A DNA stretch of 64,000 bases. Source: Rodentibacter pneumotropicus DSM 21403. Its GTDB lineage: Bacteria > Pseudomonadota > Gammaproteobacteria > Enterobacterales > Pasteurellaceae. The notes beneath the pieces were generated by a model. The model was not told the origin of the DNA, did not search any database, and was given only the letters and a program-made list of their open reading frames with translations. The first letter of the stretch is position 1; every line of letters starts with the position of its first letter. Positions 8,994 to 19,914 of this stretch are shown here, in pieces. The stretch covers positions 186,001 through 250,000 of the forward strand of contig NZ_KB904040.1 of assembly GCF_000379905.1 (NCBI RefSeq). The letters run 5' to 3'. Made by a program: the position numbers and the translations under genes.

Positions 8994-9073
8994 GTTAATT
9001 TAAGTAATAGTTAATTTAAGTAATAGTTAATTTAAGTAATAGTTAATTTAAGTAATAGTTAATTTAAGCAATA
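8994..9073. repeat. Five tandem copies of a 16-bp repeat next to the dcuB stop
   Basis: GTTAATTTAAGTAATA repeats at 8994, 9010, 9026 and 9042; the fifth copy at 9058 differs by one base (AAGCAATA). The array ends three bases beyond the dcuB stop codon (9077-9079), so it lies in the 3' untranslated part of that message, before its terminator. Perfect copies suggest recent change in copy number. Confidence 0.95.
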
Positions 9074-9076
9074 CAA

Positions 9077-10747
9077 TTATAAATAACCGAATAAACCTGT
9101 GAAAATATAACCAAAGATACTGGAAGTAATTACTCCGATTAAACCCGGTAAAATAAAGCTATGATTAATCACAAATTTACCAATACGGGTTGTGCCGGAA
9201 CGGTCGAATTGAATCGCAGCCAAATCACTTGGGTAAGTCGGTAAAATATAATAACCATAACATGCCGAAGCAAAGGCAAGAATAATTGCAGGATCAACGC
9301 CAATACCTAATGCGAGTGGAACAAACGCCACTAATGCCGCAGCTTGAGAGTTTACAAACTTAGAAATTAATAACAGCATTACTGCATAGGTCCAAGGATA
9401 TGCTTTTACAACATCACCCAGTGTTGCTTTCATCATTGGCGTATGGACAGTAAACATAGTCTCAGCCATCCAAGAGATACCAAACACCGCGACTAACGCA
9501 ATCATACCGGAACGAAAAATTTCATTTTTACTGATTTTATTTGGCTCTGTTTTGGTAAAGATAACAATTAGTGCGCCGGCTAATAGCATAAAAATTTGAA
9601 TTACATGAACCATACTGATGTTAACCTTTTTATTCATGCTATCTTTTAAAACAATTGTGGCATTATCAATCGTTTCGGCTTTATCACCTGTATGGATAAC
9701 AACTGAGCTGTTGTCTTGTACAGATATAATTTGAGCGAGTTCTCCTTTCTCATTATAAACTTCAACACGACTATAAGTGGTTTTACTTTTTGCTTTATTA
9801 TCTTTCACATCAAAGGCCACAACGCCATCTTTTGTGGTAGCAATAATTTGACCTTCTTTTACATTAAAGCTTTTTACTGTTTTACCGTAGGAAACAACTT
9901 CAAGAACTTGTGCCGGTACTGATTTCTCAAATGCGGGGCGTAATTCTTTAAAATAACCTAGTAACGCAACAACTAAAATTGCACTAAAGAAAATCCACAT
10001 CGCATTCCAACTGGATTGTGGCAATTTTTTATCAAGTAATGAGGCACTATCGCCATAAACATATTCTTTGAAACTAGGATCTTGTAGTTTTGCTTGAAAT
10101 TCAGCATCTTTATCCAAATCTTTACCACGAAACCAGCTAAAAATACCAATCGCCAATACTCCACAAAGCGTAGACGGAACAGTAATTTTTAATAAATCTA
10201 AATAACCATCAAAGCCTGCTAGTGGTGTTTTGGTATTAACCAAAAACGCAGTTAATGTGACAACCGCAACAGAAACCGGTGAGGCAATAATCCCCATTTG
10301 AGAGGCAATAGAGCTCGCAGCCATCGGGCGTTCAGGACGAATACCATTTTTAATCGCAATATCATAAATAATTGGTAGCATGGTATAAACCACATGTCCG
10401 GTACCACAAAGAATCGTTAAAAAACAAGTCACAAACGGGGCAAGAATACTGATATATTTTGGATTTTTACGTAGCATTTTCTCCGCAATTTGTAACATTA
10501 CATCTAAGCCACCACTTGCTTGTAATGTTGCTGAGGTAACCACTACCGCAAGAATTGTTAACATAACATCAATTGCTGGTTTACCCGGCTCAATACCAAA
10601 ACCGAATACCAACACAATTAACCCTACACCACCTAACATCCCCAATGCGATACCGCCCTTTCTTGCACCATAAAACAAACAGATTAGTACAATAGCGAGT
10701 TGAATAACAAATTGAGAACCTTCACCTAAGTTAGTTAGAAAATCCAT
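9077..10747 (-). CDS. dcuB: Anaerobic C4-dicarboxylate transporter DcuB with an inserted soluble domain
   Basis: Inner-membrane exchanger of the Dcu family (fumarate/succinate/malate/aspartate in anaerobic fumarate respiration). The membrane parts match E. coli DcuB almost block for block ([91 protein letters not shown]). Start chosen at ATG 10747, which has TTGGAG just upstream and gives 556 aa; an earlier in-frame start at 10801 has no such site. E. coli DcuB is 446 aa. The excess is one block, residues ~276-378, between LRPAFEK and the helix [15 protein letters not shown], made of short beta-like segments with many Lys, Asp and Val. An FNR-type site lies upstream. Confidence 0.93.
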   Translation of the reverse strand: MDFLTNLGEGSQFVIQLAIVLICLFYGARKGGIALGMLGGVGLIVLVFGFGIEPGKPAIDVMLTILAVVVTSATLQASGGLDVMLQIAEKMLRKNPKYISILAPFVTCFLTILCGTGHVVYTMLPIIYDIAIKNGIRPERPMAASSIASQMGIIASPVSVAVVTLTAFLVNTKTPLAGFDGYLDLLKITVPSTLCGVLAIGIFSWFRGKDLDKDAEFQAKLQDPSFKEYVYGDSASLLDKKLPQSSWNAMWIFFSAILVVALLGYFKELRPAFEKSVPAQVLEVVSYGKTVKSFNVKEGQIIATTKDGVVAFDVKDNKAKSKTTYSRVEVYNEKGELAQIISVQDNSSVVIHTGDKAETIDNATIVLKDSMNKKVNISMVHVIQIFMLLAGALIVIFTKTEPNKISKNEIFRSGMIALVAVFGISWMAETMFTVHTPMMKATLGDVVKAYPWTYAVMLLLISKFVNSQAAALVAFVPLALGIGVDPAIILAFASACYGYYILPTYPSDLAAIQFDRSGTTRIGKFVINHSFILPGLIGVITSSIFGYIFTGLFGYL

Positions 10748-10839
10748 AGATACTCCAATAAATTTAAAATACGGGCTAAAAAATTTGGTAAATACTAACA
10801 CAAATAATTAACACTAATTAAGTAGTATTCGATAACTTA

Positions 10840-10853
10840 TTGTTCTATATCAA
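10840..10853 (-). promoter_or_regulatory. FNR-type site upstream of dcuB
   Basis: Read on the minus strand: TTGATATAGAACAA, nine of ten matches to TTGAT-N4-ATCAA. It lies about 95 bases before the dcuB ATG, where an activator of an anaerobic gene is expected. Confidence 0.65.
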
Positions 10854-10925
10854 TTAAGAAAGTATTAATGAAATAAATCAATTGAAAAATGAAAGTGCGG
10901 TTTGTTTGAAAGAAATTTTAGATAA

Positions 10926-10954
10926 AAAATTAGGCGACCTAAAAAAGGTCGCCC
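10926..10954 (-). terminator. Terminator after acpP
   Basis: AGGCGACCT (10932-10940) pairs with AGGTCGCCC (10946-10954, one mismatch at the end), followed on the minus strand by AATTTTTT. It ends the fab operon transcript. Confidence 0.85.
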
Positions 10955-10963
10955 AACTTGAAA

Positions 10964-11194
10964 TTATTGATTATTTTGAACGTAGTCAATCGCAGATTGA
11001 ACAGTTGTGATTTTTTCAGCTTCTTCATCCGGAATTTCAATATCGAACTCTTCTTCTAAAGCCATAACTAATTCAACTGTATCTAAAGAATCCGCACCTA
11101 AATCTTCAACGAAAGAAGCTTCAGGTTTCACATCTTCCTCTTTGACACCTAATTGTTCAACGATGATTTTTTTTACGCGTTCTTCAATGCTCAT
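10964..11194 (-). CDS. acpP: Acyl carrier protein
   Basis: 76 aa acidic four-helix protein that carries growing acyl chains in fatty acid synthesis. The phosphopantetheine attachment site is Ser36 in the [12 protein letters not shown] motif. Length and sequence are standard ([16 protein letters not shown]...). It is the last gene of the cluster yceD-rpmF-plsX-fabH-fabD-fabG-acpP but is separated from fabG by 260 bases. That gap is AT-rich, holds no gene, and probably contains an extra acpP promoter (for example TTGCAA about 60 bases before the ATG), which would fit the high demand for this protein. Confidence 0.98.
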   Translation of the reverse strand: MSIEERVKKIIVEQLGVKEEDVKPEASFVEDLGADSLDTVELVMALEEEFDIEIPDEEAEKITTVQSAIDYVQNNQ

Positions 11195-11454
11195 TTGTTT
11201 TTCCTATGTTGTTATAACTCATTACTGAGCGGTTAGTGTATGAATTTTTAATATTCTTGCAAGCTTTTCACAAGTGGTCGCACCACAAAAGCGCAATCAA
11301 AATACATACAGAGAAAAATAACGATATACCTTTTATACATTTAAGGTATAACCAAATTATATTGCGAGGCTGATTTTAACATTATCTAAAATCTTTGGCT
11401 ATGATTTTATAAGGAGAAATCGCCTAACAAAAAATAGCTATTCCCATCAAGGAA

Positions 11455-12183
11455 TTAGCTCATATATAAGCCACCATTTACGTGCAATGTAGTACCCGTA
11501 ATATAAGAAGCATCACCCGAAGCTAAAAAAGCAACTGCTTTTGCAATATCTTTTGCTTCACCTAAATGGCCAGCAGGTACATTAGAAAGAATCCCCGCTT
11601 TTTGTTCGTCCGTTAATACATCCGTCATATCTGTTGCGATAAAACCCGGTGCGACCACATTAACGGTAATACCGCGAGACGCGACTTCTTTTGCTAATGC
11701 CTTCGAGAAACCAATCACACCCGCTTTCGCTGCACAATAATTACTCTGTCCAGGATTACCTGTTGATCCCACCACTGAACCAATATTGATGATGCGCCCG
11801 AAACGCTTTTTCATCATAGAACGTAACATCGCTTTAGAAAGATGATATACCGAGCTTAAATTGGTTTGCATAATATCAAACCATTCATCATCTTTCATAC
11901 GCATGAGTAAATTATCACGCGTAATACCGGCATTGTTTACTAAAATATCAACATCACCAAAATCATTTTTGATTTGTTCTAGTGCAACTTCAATAGAGGC
12001 TTTATCTGTTACATTTAAGACTAAACCTCTGCCTTTTTCACCTAAATATGCGGAAATCGCCTCTGCGCCTTTTTCTGAAGTCGCCGTACCGATAACAAAT
12101 GCGCCTTTTGAGGCCAATTCTTCTGCAATCGCACGACCAATTCCACGTGTCGCGCCTGTTACTAAAGCAATTTTATTTTGCAT
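11455..12183 (-). CDS. fabG: 3-oxoacyl-[acyl-carrier-protein] reductase
   Basis: 242 aa short-chain dehydrogenase that reduces 3-ketoacyl-ACP with NADPH in each elongation cycle. Marks: nucleotide loop TGATRGIG (9-16), NNAG (83-86), catalytic Ser136, Tyr149 and Lys153 in the order S...YxxxK, and the FabG-typical ending GGLYMS. It is 12 bases from fabD and translated in the same direction. Confidence 0.98.
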   Translation of the reverse strand: MQNKIALVTGATRGIGRAIAEELASKGAFVIGTATSEKGAEAISAYLGEKGRGLVLNVTDKASIEVALEQIKNDFGDVDILVNNAGITRDNLLMRMKDDEWFDIMQTNLSSVYHLSKAMLRSMMKKRFGRIINIGSVVGSTGNPGQSNYCAAKAGVIGFSKALAKEVASRGITVNVVAPGFIATDMTDVLTDEQKAGILSNVPAGHLGEAKDIAKAVAFLASGDASYITGTTLHVNGGLYMS

Positions 12184-12195
12184 CTTTTCTCCTTT

Positions 12196-13134
12196 TTACG
12201 CTAAAAATTCTTCAATGGTACTGAGTTGGGTAAGATCATTTACCGATATTGCTTGTAAATCACTCACTATACGTTTTGTTAAACCGTTCAATACTTTGCC
12301 CGGACCAATTTCAACCAAAACCTGTACCCCATCTTGCGCCATTTTTTCTACGGTTTCCGTCCAACGTACCGGGCTATAAAGTTGACGAATAAGGGCCGCA
12401 CGAATAGTAGTATCTTCTGATTCTGTTGCGACATCAACGTTATTAATTACTGCAATTTTTGGTTCATTCACCTCGATCGTTTCCAAGGTAACAGATAATT
12501 TATCCGCAGCCGGTTTCATCAATGCACAATGTGATGGAACACTCACCGCTAATGGTAACGCACGTTTTGCCCCTGCTTCTTTACACAATGCTGCGGCACG
12601 CTCGACTGCCGCTTTTGCACCGGCAATCACGACTTGTCCCGGTGAGTTGAAGTTCACTGCTGCAACCACTTCGCCTTCCTCAGCTTGCTTACAAGCATTG
12701 ATAATAGCCTCATTATCCAAACCAATGATCGCATACATTGCACCAGTCCCTTCAGGTACTGCTTGTTGCATTAATTTGCCTCGTAATTCCACTAATTTAA
12801 TCGCATCTTGAAAGTCTAACGCCCCAGAACAAACTAAAGCTGAATATTCACCTAAACTATGCCCCGCCATCACGTCTGCTCTCAGATGAGGATATTTTTC
12901 TTGCCAAACACGATAGATAGCAACAGATGCGGCTAAAAGCGCCGGCTGGGTTTGCCAGGTTTTATTAAGTTCTTCGGCAGGACCTTGTTGAACAAGTTTC
13001 CATAAGTCATAGCCAAGTACATCAGAGGCTTGATTGAAGGTTTCAATAATAATCGGGTATTCAGTGGCAAGCTCCGCAAGCATACCGACACTCTGAGAAC
13101 CTTGTCCAGGGAAGACCATTGCAAATTTTTTCAT
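12196..13134 (-). CDS. fabD: Malonyl CoA-acyl carrier protein transacylase
   Basis: 312 aa. It transfers malonyl from CoA to ACP, supplying the extender unit. The nucleophile is Ser93 in GHSLGEYSAL, with the oxyanion FPGQGSQ near the start (residues 8-14) and the catalytic His in SVPSHCALM. It belongs to the same-strand fab cluster; the 130 bases before it hold an inverted uptake-signal pair. Confidence 0.97.
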   Translation of the reverse strand: MKKFAMVFPGQGSQSVGMLAELATEYPIIIETFNQASDVLGYDLWKLVQQGPAEELNKTWQTQPALLAASVAIYRVWQEKYPHLRADVMAGHSLGEYSALVCSGALDFQDAIKLVELRGKLMQQAVPEGTGAMYAIIGLDNEAIINACKQAEEGEVVAAVNFNSPGQVVIAGAKAAVERAAALCKEAGAKRALPLAVSVPSHCALMKPAADKLSVTLETIEVNEPKIAVINNVDVATESEDTTIRAALIRQLYSPVRWTETVEKMAQDGVQVLVEIGPGKVLNGLTKRIVSDLQAISVNDLTQLSTIEEFLA

Positions 13135-13205
13135 CCTTTTTCCTATTTATTCTAAATTGAAATATTTCTTTGATAAAAATCAGCGTCCTTGACTGCATAT
13201 ATTAA

Positions 13206-13233
13206 AAAGTGCGGTCAAATTTAACCGCACTTT
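13206..13233. terminator. Hairpin from inverted uptake signals between fabH and fabD
   Basis: AAAGTGCGGT (13206-13215) pairs with ACCGCACTTT (13224-13233). Such inverted uptake-signal pairs act as hairpins or partial terminators in Haemophilus. The T run after it is short, so read-through from fabH into fabD is likely. Confidence 0.55.
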
Positions 13234-13265
13234 CCAATAATTCCACGTTGATTCTAACAGAATTA

Positions 13266-14216
13266 TCAGAAACGCACCAATGCAGAACCCCAAGTCCAAC
13301 CACCGCCGAAGGCTTCTAATAATAACAGTTGCCCACGCTGGATACGCCCATCACGCACCGCTTCATCCAATGCCACCGGCACGGTTGCCGCACTATTATT
13401 CGCATATTTATCCAAGGTAACGACTACTTGAGACATATCCATTTCTAGTTTTTTCGCCGTTGCACTGATAATGCGTAAATTTGCTTGATGTGGCACAAGC
13501 CAATCTAAATCTTTTTTATCGAGATTATTTGCCGCTAAGGTTTCTTCCACTACATTAGAAAGTTCACGCACTGCAAGTTTGAAAGTTTCGTTGCCTTGCA
13601 TTTCAATATAACCGGATTTTTCAACACCACGCTCGGGTTGTGGTAAAACCAACGCATTATGTTTATCTACAGAAGCGTGTAAATGCGTTGAAATAATCCC
13701 TTCTTGTTCACTTTCTTCTAAAATGACCGCACCAGCACCATCACCAAATAACACAACGGTGCTGCGATCCGTTTCATCTAATTTGCGAGAGTTAAGATCA
13801 GAACCAATTACTAAAGCTTTTTTTACTTTACCTGTTCGGATAAATTGATCGGCAACACTTAAAGCATAAACAAAACCGGTACAAGCAGCGGCCAAATCGA
13901 AAGAAATAGCATCATCAATCTCCAGCATCCCTTGGATTTGACAAGCTGCACTTGGGTAAGCATAAAAACTACTTGTGGTTGCAACAATAATAAGATCGAT
14001 ATTTTGAGGATTAAGTTCAGCACTTTTAATGGCATTTCTCGCTGCCTCAAATCCCATTGTTGCAACAGTTTCATCCGCTGTGGCAATACGACGTTCACGA
14101 ATCCCCGAACGAGTCACAATCCATTCGTCTGAGGTGTCAACCATTTTTTCAAGATCCGCATTGGTGCGGATTTGGCTTGGTAAATAACTACCGGTAGATA
14201 AAATTCTGCTATTCAT
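13266..14216 (-). CDS. fabH: 3-oxoacyl-[acyl-carrier-protein] synthase III (KAS III)
   Basis: Starts fatty acid synthesis by condensing acetyl-CoA with malonyl-ACP. Start taken at ATG 14216; this puts the active-site Cys exactly at 112 ([12 protein letters not shown]), as in E. coli. The His and Asn of the triad are in VPHQANLRI and [10 protein letters not shown]. 316 aa, normal for the family. Its start lies 16 bases after the plsX stop. Confidence 0.97.
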   Translation of the reverse strand: MNSRILSTGSYLPSQIRTNADLEKMVDTSDEWIVTRSGIRERRIATADETVATMGFEAARNAIKSAELNPQNIDLIIVATTSSFYAYPSAACQIQGMLEIDDAISFDLAAACTGFVYALSVADQFIRTGKVKKALVIGSDLNSRKLDETDRSTVVLFGDGAGAVILEESEQEGIISTHLHASVDKHNALVLPQPERGVEKSGYIEMQGNETFKLAVRELSNVVEETLAANNLDKKDLDWLVPHQANLRIISATAKKLEMDMSQVVVTLDKYANNSAATVPVALDEAVRDGRIQRGQLLLLEAFGGGWTWGSALVRF

Positions 14217-14234
14217 AATCAATAAGTTAAGTCA

Positions 14235-15251
14235 TTAATAACGGGCTAGACCTGCCAAAATTTTTTCAGGAAATTTCTGACGGGCTTGAAAAGCGGCATC
14301 GGCAATAGCATGAGCAAAAGCATTCACATTTGCACTGCCATGGCTTTTTACCACCACCGCATTCAATCCAATAAGCGACGCGCCATTATATTCATCAGGA
14401 TTAATATGTTTTAAGCGTTGATAGCTTGTTTTAAACAAATAACGCACTCCCCAAAAAACAGGTTTTAAACAGTAATGTTTAGACTGCCCTTTGAATAAAG
14501 ATAAAACATTTTTTGCCGCACCTTCTAAGGTTTTTAAAGCAACATTGCCGGAAAAACCGTCACTGACGATCACATCAGCTTTACCGTTTAATAATAAATC
14601 ACCTTCAACAAACCCGATATAATTAAGTGCGGTCGATTTTTCTAATAAATTGGCAGCATCACGAATAAATTGATGCCCTTTAATTTCTTCCACGCCAATA
14701 TTCAATAATCCGATTCTGGGATAAACTAAATTAAGTCGATGTTCGGCAAAAATGCTCCCCATTATAGCAAATTGATAAAGATTTTCCGCACTACATTCAA
14801 GGTTCGCACCGAGATCCAACATCACCGATTTTTCACCGTCAACGGTCGGTATCATAGAAACCAAAGCAGGTCTGGCAATTCCTTTAAGAGGTTGTAATAA
14901 AATCTTCGATAATCCCATCAATGCCCCGGTATTACCGGCACTGACACAACCTTGCGCAACACCGTGCTGAACCGACTCAAGGGCTAAACGCATCGAGGTA
15001 TTTTTACTACGACGAAGTGCATAAGAAATCCCCTGATTATTATCAATCGTTCGTGTGCAATGATGAATTCGAATACGGTTTAAACAGGGTTTTGGGATAT
15101 TTTCAAAAAAAGGGGAAATTTGTTGGCTATCACCAAATAAGATTAAGGAGAGCATTGGATCATTTTCCAACGCTAAAAGCGATGCGGGGATAGTAATACG
15201 GGGACCAATGTCCCCGCCCATCACATCTAACGCTAAGGTTAGACGATTCAA
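14235..15251 (-). CDS. plsX: Phosphate acyltransferase PlsX
   Basis: 338 aa. It makes acyl-phosphate from acyl-ACP, feeding PlsY (also in this window at 57059) for phosphatidic acid synthesis. The start LTLALDVMGGDIGP is diagnostic. The start codon is TTG at 15251: homologues begin at exactly this point (M-x-RLTLALDVMGGD) and no ATG or GTG fits, so a rare start may keep expression low. It follows rpmF by 21 bases. Confidence 0.96.
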   Translation of the reverse strand: MNRLTLALDVMGGDIGPRITIPASLLALENDPMLSLILFGDSQQISPFFENIPKPCLNRIRIHHCTRTIDNNQGISYALRRSKNTSMRLALESVQHGVAQGCVSAGNTGALMGLSKILLQPLKGIARPALVSMIPTVDGEKSVMLDLGANLECSAENLYQFAIMGSIFAEHRLNLVYPRIGLLNIGVEEIKGHQFIRDAANLLEKSTALNYIGFVEGDLLLNGKADVIVSDGFSGNVALKTLEGAAKNVLSLFKGQSKHYCLKPVFWGVRYLFKTSYQRLKHINPDEYNGASLIGLNAVVVKSHGSANVNAFAHAIADAAFQARQKFPEKILAGLARY

Positions 15252-15272
15252 GTGAATACCTATAAGTAAAAA

Positions 15273-15443
15273 TTACTTATTAATCACTTTACGACCACGA
15301 TAGTAACCGTCTGCGGTTACGTGATGGCGTAAGTGAGTTTCACCACTTGCTTTATCCACTGATACTGCAGCAGTAGTCAATGCATCGTGTGAACGACGCA
15401 TATCACGACGTGAACGAGATTTTTTATTTTGTTGAACAGCCAT
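15273..15443 (-). CDS. rpmF: 50S ribosomal protein L32
   Basis: 56 aa, reading [17 protein letters not shown]... and ending ...[11 protein letters not shown], the whole of L32. It is basic, as expected for a ribosomal protein, and lies between yceD and plsX, the usual place in gamma-proteobacteria. The variant of L32 with four zinc-binding cysteines is not present; this one has none. Confidence 0.98.
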
Positions 15444-15465
15444 TGGCTATACTCCTAAATTTAAT

Positions 15466-15990
15466 TTACTTTTGTTTTAAATTAGCTAATACAGCGAACG
15501 GGTTCGGTTTTTTTGCCAATTCTTCCGGCAATTCGCCAAAAACCTGTTCCTGCGCGTACACTTCACAGTGTTCAGATGAATGCTTTGGTACAAGTGGCAG
15601 GGTTAAAATTAACTCATCTTCCACTACACCAAGTAAATCTATTTCACCGAATTCATTAAATTCAATCGGTTCATAAATTTCTGGCAATACATCAGCCTGA
15701 TCCCAATTAGCCACCGGACTATAAATAAAATCACATTCCAATGTATGTTTAAATGGTTCACCACAACGCTGACATTCTAATTCAACATCAACCTGTGCTT
15801 TCCCTTTCATCACTACTAATTTTTGCGGATCAATATAAAACGATAATGTTACCTGTGCATCGCTAAGCACATTTACCACAGATTCAGCTAACCGCACTAA
15901 CTGATTAATCGTATAACAACCTTCATAATCAATTCGCTGTTGTGCGCCTTTAACCGGATCAACGGTGAGGGGTAGTTTTACCTTTTGCAT
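15466..15990 (-). CDS. yceD: YceD family protein (DUF177), 23S rRNA accumulation factor
   Basis: 174 aa. The family is linked to 23S rRNA accumulation and is nearly always upstream of rpmF. A Cys pair (C73 and C76 in CQRCGEPF) is conserved. First gene of the fatty acid cluster; its promoter should lie in the 250 bases to the pfkA stop, where I see no gene, only AT-rich sequence and an imperfect uptake-signal pair near 16205-16231. Confidence 0.92.
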   Translation of the reverse strand: MQKVKLPLTVDPVKGAQQRIDYEGCYTINQLVRLAESVVNVLSDAQVTLSFYIDPQKLVVMKGKAQVDVELECQRCGEPFKHTLECDFIYSPVANWDQADVLPEIYEPIEFNEFGEIDLLGVVEDELILTLPLVPKHSSEHCEVYAQEQVFGELPEELAKKPNPFAVLANLKQK

Positions 15991-16241
15991 AGGGCGTGAA
16001 TATTACCCGTTGTAAAGAAAATAGTCAAAGGGAAATCACACTTTTTACGCAATAAAGATACGCAAATTTCAGATAAAATTAACTTTTACAAAAATTCCCT
16101 TTTTTCATCACTCCAAAATTGAGGAAATTGTTCGTGGTATATCAATTACGCTACCAAATTCAAGACTAAATAAGCCTACATATTATTCACTTACTATCAT
16201 TAAAAATGCGGCTGAAAACAACCGCACTTTCTTTTTACGAA

Positions 16242-17207
16242 TTATTCTAAGCGTTTCGCCACTTCCAACCAATCCGCTTTAAATTCACGGCGCATATTAT
16301 TAATCGCATCAATAATATCATGGTGAACAAGCTGTTCATTTTGGATACCCACACAATAACCACCTTTACCTTGAAGCAGAATATCCACCGCATAAACCCC
16401 CATACGAGAAGCTAAAATACGGTCAAATGCACAAGGTGAACCACCACGTTGGATATGGCCTAATACAGTAGCACGGGTTTCGTGACCTACCCGTGCTTCA
16501 ATTTCTCTGGCGAGAGAATGTACATCAGTAATTAATTCAGTGATTGCAATGATAGCGTGACGTTTACCACGAATAATACTGCGTTCAATTTGTTGCACTA
16601 ACTCTTCACGATTAAATTCTATTTCAGAGGCAACAATATATTCGCATCCGCCCGCAATACCTGCAGAAATCGTTAAATCGCTACAATGACGTCCCATAAT
16701 CTCTACGATAGAAATACGTTGATGGGAACTTGAGGTATCACGTAAACGGTCGATAGCATCCACTGCCGTTTGTAACGCGGTTTGATAGCCGATAGTATAA
16801 TCGGTACCCGCCACATCATTATCAATGGTACCCGGAATCCCCACACAAGGAAAACCATGTTCTTCCGTTAAAAGTTTTGCCCCCATATAGGAACCGTCAC
16901 CACCGATTACCACTAAGGCATCAATACCATGTGAGCGTAAAATCTCTGCACATTTTGCCCGCACTTCCGGATTTTTAAACTCAGGGAAACGAGCAGAACC
17001 TAAAAATGTACCACCACGATTAATAATATCGGATACGCTATAACGATTTAATTGCTTAATTTTGTTATTGTATAAGCCTTGATAACCATCATAGATACCA
17101 AAAACATCTAGCCCTTCCGCTAATGCCGCACGCACTACGCCACGAATAGCCGCGTTCATACCCGGTGCATCACCACCACTGGTTAATACCGCAATTTTTT
17201 TAATCAT
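16242..17207 (-). CDS. pfkA: ATP-dependent 6-phosphofructokinase
   Basis: 321 aa. It phosphorylates fructose 6-phosphate in glycolysis. Marks: [13 protein letters not shown] (11-23), GGDGS (102-106), catalytic TIDND (127-131), and MGRHCSDL near 170. It is the ATP-using bacterial type A enzyme (Gly after GGDG rather than Asp, as expected for ATP). It lies last in a same-strand row after dprA, yaaA and a lipoprotein gene but is 117 bases from its neighbour. Confidence 0.97.
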   Translation of the reverse strand: MIKKIAVLTSGGDAPGMNAAIRGVVRAALAEGLDVFGIYDGYQGLYNNKIKQLNRYSVSDIINRGGTFLGSARFPEFKNPEVRAKCAEILRSHGIDALVVIGGDGSYMGAKLLTEEHGFPCVGIPGTIDNDVAGTDYTIGYQTALQTAVDAIDRLRDTSSSHQRISIVEIMGRHCSDLTISAGIAGGCEYIVASEIEFNREELVQQIERSIIRGKRHAIIAITELITDVHSLAREIEARVGHETRATVLGHIQRGGSPCAFDRILASRMGVYAVDILLQGKGGYCVGIQNEQLVHHDIIDAINNMRREFKADWLEVAKRLE

Positions 17208-17323
17208 ATATTACCTGCTTAAGTTAAATTTAATCAAATCTGGAATATGCTAAGGTTACACTATTCAAACATACTGCTCTATAAAAAATTTGAGAAATTT
17301 TATCCCTTGTTCTAAATATACTT

Positions 17324-17908
17324 TTACTTCAAACTCTGGCAATACCACTGCCAATCCATTTTATCCAAGAGCTTCATTTCTTTCTCAATCAAATATTTTT
17401 TCAAATGCCGTAATGCTTTTTTATCATTTAAGCGCCGGCTATTTTTTACTTTTTGTGAATACTGGAATTGAACAAAACCGCATTGTGGAATTTCTTTGCC
17501 TATCATGACATTCACTTGCCAAGAAGGCATTTTATCCGTAGGTGCATAAACGACGTAGCCCTTTATCCCCTCATCTTTTTTTGTTTTCTCATTTCTGATC
17601 GGAGTCAATTTGAAGGATGCAACATCTGTATTACGATAAATCCGCTCGCGTAATGTAACACGTTCTTTAATATCGCGGTGTTGTTCATTACGATCCAACA
17701 GCAATTCTATCTGAGATTGCCATTTTTCTAAGGTATCGGGTTTACTCAAATAAATATAACGTGCCACAGGACCTAAATCCTGTTCGACAATCATGCGATA
17801 AGTTTTATTGTGATATTTAATTTGATTAGGTACATCTAGTTGAGAAGATGTACTTACGCACGCAGAAAGCAAAAGTGCGGTTAAAATAACAAGAATTTTA
17901 TTCATCAT
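17324..17908 (-). CDS. Putative lipoprotein
   Basis: About 194 aa. Start taken at the ATG pair 17908/17905, which overlaps the end of yaaA by eight to eleven bases and gives a clear lipoprotein signal ([16 protein letters not shown]), with the lipobox Cys at residue 16-17. A longer frame from 17977 would put 23 charged residues before the signal and is unlikely. The mature part is basic and without recognised domain; it has two further Cys (PQCGFVQ, WQWYCQ). Translational coupling to yaaA is likely. The function is unknown. Confidence 0.8.
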   Translation of the reverse strand: MMNKILVILTALLLSACVSTSSQLDVPNQIKYHNKTYRMIVEQDLGPVARYIYLSKPDTLEKWQSQIELLLDRNEQHRDIKERVTLRERIYRNTDVASFKLTPIRNEKTKKDEGIKGYVVYAPTDKMPSWQVNVMIGKEIPQCGFVQFQYSQKVKNSRRLNDKKALRHLKKYLIEKEMKLLDKMDWQWYCQSLK

Positions 17909-18674
17909 GATCTCGCTTAAATACAAATTCATTTTCGGTAGAAGCCGTTGTATCAAACCAATATCCTCCCAAATCAAAGTCTTTTAACTGCTCAACCTGG
18001 GTTAAACGATTTTGAATCATATAACGGCACATTAAGCCACGGGCTTTCTTCGCATAAAAACTGACAACTTTATAACGACCATTTTTATTATCCAAAAAAA
18101 TCGGTTTTACAATATGCGCCTGAAGCCCATTTTCTTTTACGGACTTATAATATTCATCGGAAGCAAGATTTACCAGCACATTATCTCCCTGCTCATCAAG
18201 TGCCTGTTGCACGGCTTGGGTGATCACATTGCCCCAAAATGCGTAAAGATCCTTGCCTTTGGCATTCACTAATTTTGTTCCCATTTCCAAGCGATAAGGC
18301 TGCATCAAATCAAGAGGTCGAAGTAAGCCATATAAACCCGATAACATACGAAGATGAGATTGTGCAAAACTAATATCCTCACCAGATAAGGTTTCAGCAT
18401 CCAATCCTGTGTAAACATCGCCTTTAAAAGCAAAAATAGCCGCACGGGAATTTTGTTCATTGTGTTCTTTTGTCCACTCGGTAAAACGTGCTGCATTTAA
18501 ACCGGCAAGCTTATCACTAATGGACATTAATGAAGCAATATCTTGTGGAGAAAGTTCACGGCAAATTTCAATTAATTGCTCGCTATAATCGGTTAAGTGC
18601 GGTTGAAAAACAGGGAATTTTCTGACCGCACTTTCAAAATCTAAGGTCTTTGCAGGGGAAATAATAGCTAACAT
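17898..18674 (-). CDS. yaaA: Peroxide stress protein YaaA (DUF328/UPF0246)
   Basis: 258 aa, full length, starting [15 protein letters not shown] as in the whole family. In E. coli it limits intracellular iron and DNA damage under peroxide stress; a helix-hairpin-helix-like DNA-binding fold is known. It is 42 bases downstream of dprA on the same strand, as in H. influenzae. Confidence 0.95.
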   Translation of the reverse strand: MLAIISPAKTLDFESAVRKFPVFQPHLTDYSEQLIEICRELSPQDIASLMSISDKLAGLNAARFTEWTKEHNEQNSRAAIFAFKGDVYTGLDAETLSGEDISFAQSHLRMLSGLYGLLRPLDLMQPYRLEMGTKLVNAKGKDLYAFWGNVITQAVQQALDEQGDNVLVNLASDEYYKSVKENGLQAHIVKPIFLDNKNGRYKVVSFYAKKARGLMCRYMIQNRLTQVEQLKDFDLGGYWFDTTASTENEFVFKRDHDE

Positions 18675-18716
18675 AGTTGATCCTCAATAAAATTGCGGAG
18701 CTATCTTAACATATTT

Positions 18717-19838
18717 CTATACTCGTTTATAAAGTCCATTTTCATTGAGGATCAAATCCTGTAATTCTAGATCTAAAAGTTGCACCAACAATACCTCTAC
18801 ACTTAAACCAAACTCTTGAGCAAGATCATCAATACTCACTGGAGTATAGCCAATTCTCGCATAAAGTTTCGGATGGCTTGGGGCTTCGATTAACCGATGA
18901 GAATACGGAGGTGGCTTACAGCTTTCGCTTTCAAGCCGACTAAAATCAATCTCTGTTTGGCTATGGAGAGAATGTTGATACAAGGCTTCTAAAATATCTT
19001 TCACATTCTCTACCAACATAGCCCCTTGTTTAATCAAACGATTACAGCCTTGACTAAACTCACTTTGAATGTTGCCGGGTACGGCGAAAATTTCCCGATT
19101 CTGTTCCAACGCATAACGTGCAGTAATTAACGAACCGCTTTTTTCAGTGGCTTCAACTACCAATGTCCCCACAGAGAGACCGCTAATAATACGATTACGA
19201 CGGGGAAAATTTGTTGCAATCGGGGGCTGGTTTGGCATAAATTCCGAAACCAACGCCCCATTGTTTTCCAAAATTTGTTCGGCAAGCCGTCGATTATTTG
19301 CCGGATAAACTTCCTCTAATCCGCTCCCCAAAACAGCAATGGTCTGCCCTTTAATATCCACTATCGCCTGATGACAATATCCATCAATGCCTAATGCCAA
19401 TCCGCTTGTAATAGTAAAACCGGCACAGGAAAGCTCCGTGGCAAAATACTTTGCCCAATATTCACCATAGGACGTACAGTATCGACTACCGACTATTGCT
19501 ATTTGACGCTGTGAAATTGCTGTTGCATTCCCCTTAACAAATAGGAGAGGAGGAAAGCTCCCGATTTGCTTTAACAAAAAAGGATAAAAAGGTGAAAAAT
19601 AATTCACTAAATGATTCCCTTCTTTTTCTGCCCAAACGAGAGCAGATTCTATAAATTTCTTTTCCGGTTTAAACCAACGACGAATCTGAATTGCCCCCCA
19701 ACCCATTTGACGAAAAACACTTTCATCTGCGTTCAACAATTCATCTAATGTCATGGCTGATAAAATTTTGTTAATCGTTACACCGCCTAATTTGGGCACC
19801 TGCATCAAACGAAGCAAAGTTTCATTAATATTTGTCAT
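18717..19838 (-). CDS. dprA: DNA processing protein DprA (natural transformation)
   Basis: Cytoplasmic protein that protects incoming single-stranded DNA and loads RecA during transformation. Start taken at ATG 19838, which gives 373 aa and the start [18 protein letters not shown]; ATGs at 19850 and 19847 are nearer to AAGAAGGG and remain possible. An N-terminal HhH/SAM-like region (~1-60) precedes the Rossmann fold, marked by [39 protein letters not shown] and EKSGSLITA, with a C-terminal winged-helix (DprA_WH) segment. A CRP-S site lies upstream, which marks it as part of the Sxy/CRP competence regulon. Confidence 0.96.
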   Translation of the reverse strand: MTNINETLLRLMQVPKLGGVTINKILSAMTLDELLNADESVFRQMGWGAIQIRRWFKPEKKFIESALVWAEKEGNHLVNYFSPFYPFLLKQIGSFPPLLFVKGNATAISQRQIAIVGSRYCTSYGEYWAKYFATELSCAGFTITSGLALGIDGYCHQAIVDIKGQTIAVLGSGLEEVYPANNRRLAEQILENNGALVSEFMPNQPPIATNFPRRNRIISGLSVGTLVVEATEKSGSLITARYALEQNREIFAVPGNIQSEFSQGCNRLIKQGAMLVENVKDILEALYQHSLHSQTEIDFSRLESESCKPPPYSHRLIEAPSHPKLYARIGYTPVSIDDLAQEFGLSVEVLLVQLLDLELQDLILNENGLYKRV

Positions 19839-19914
19839 TATTTTCATCATCCCTTCTTTAGTGAGGGTCAAATTGTTCAAGAAACTTAAAAAAGTTGCGA
19901 GTTTTTAACCGCAC

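Noticed and set aside
8994-9073. Regular repeat resembling a CRISPR array
   Set aside because: The copies are directly adjacent without spacers and only 16 bp long; no cas genes are present. It is a simple tandem repeat.
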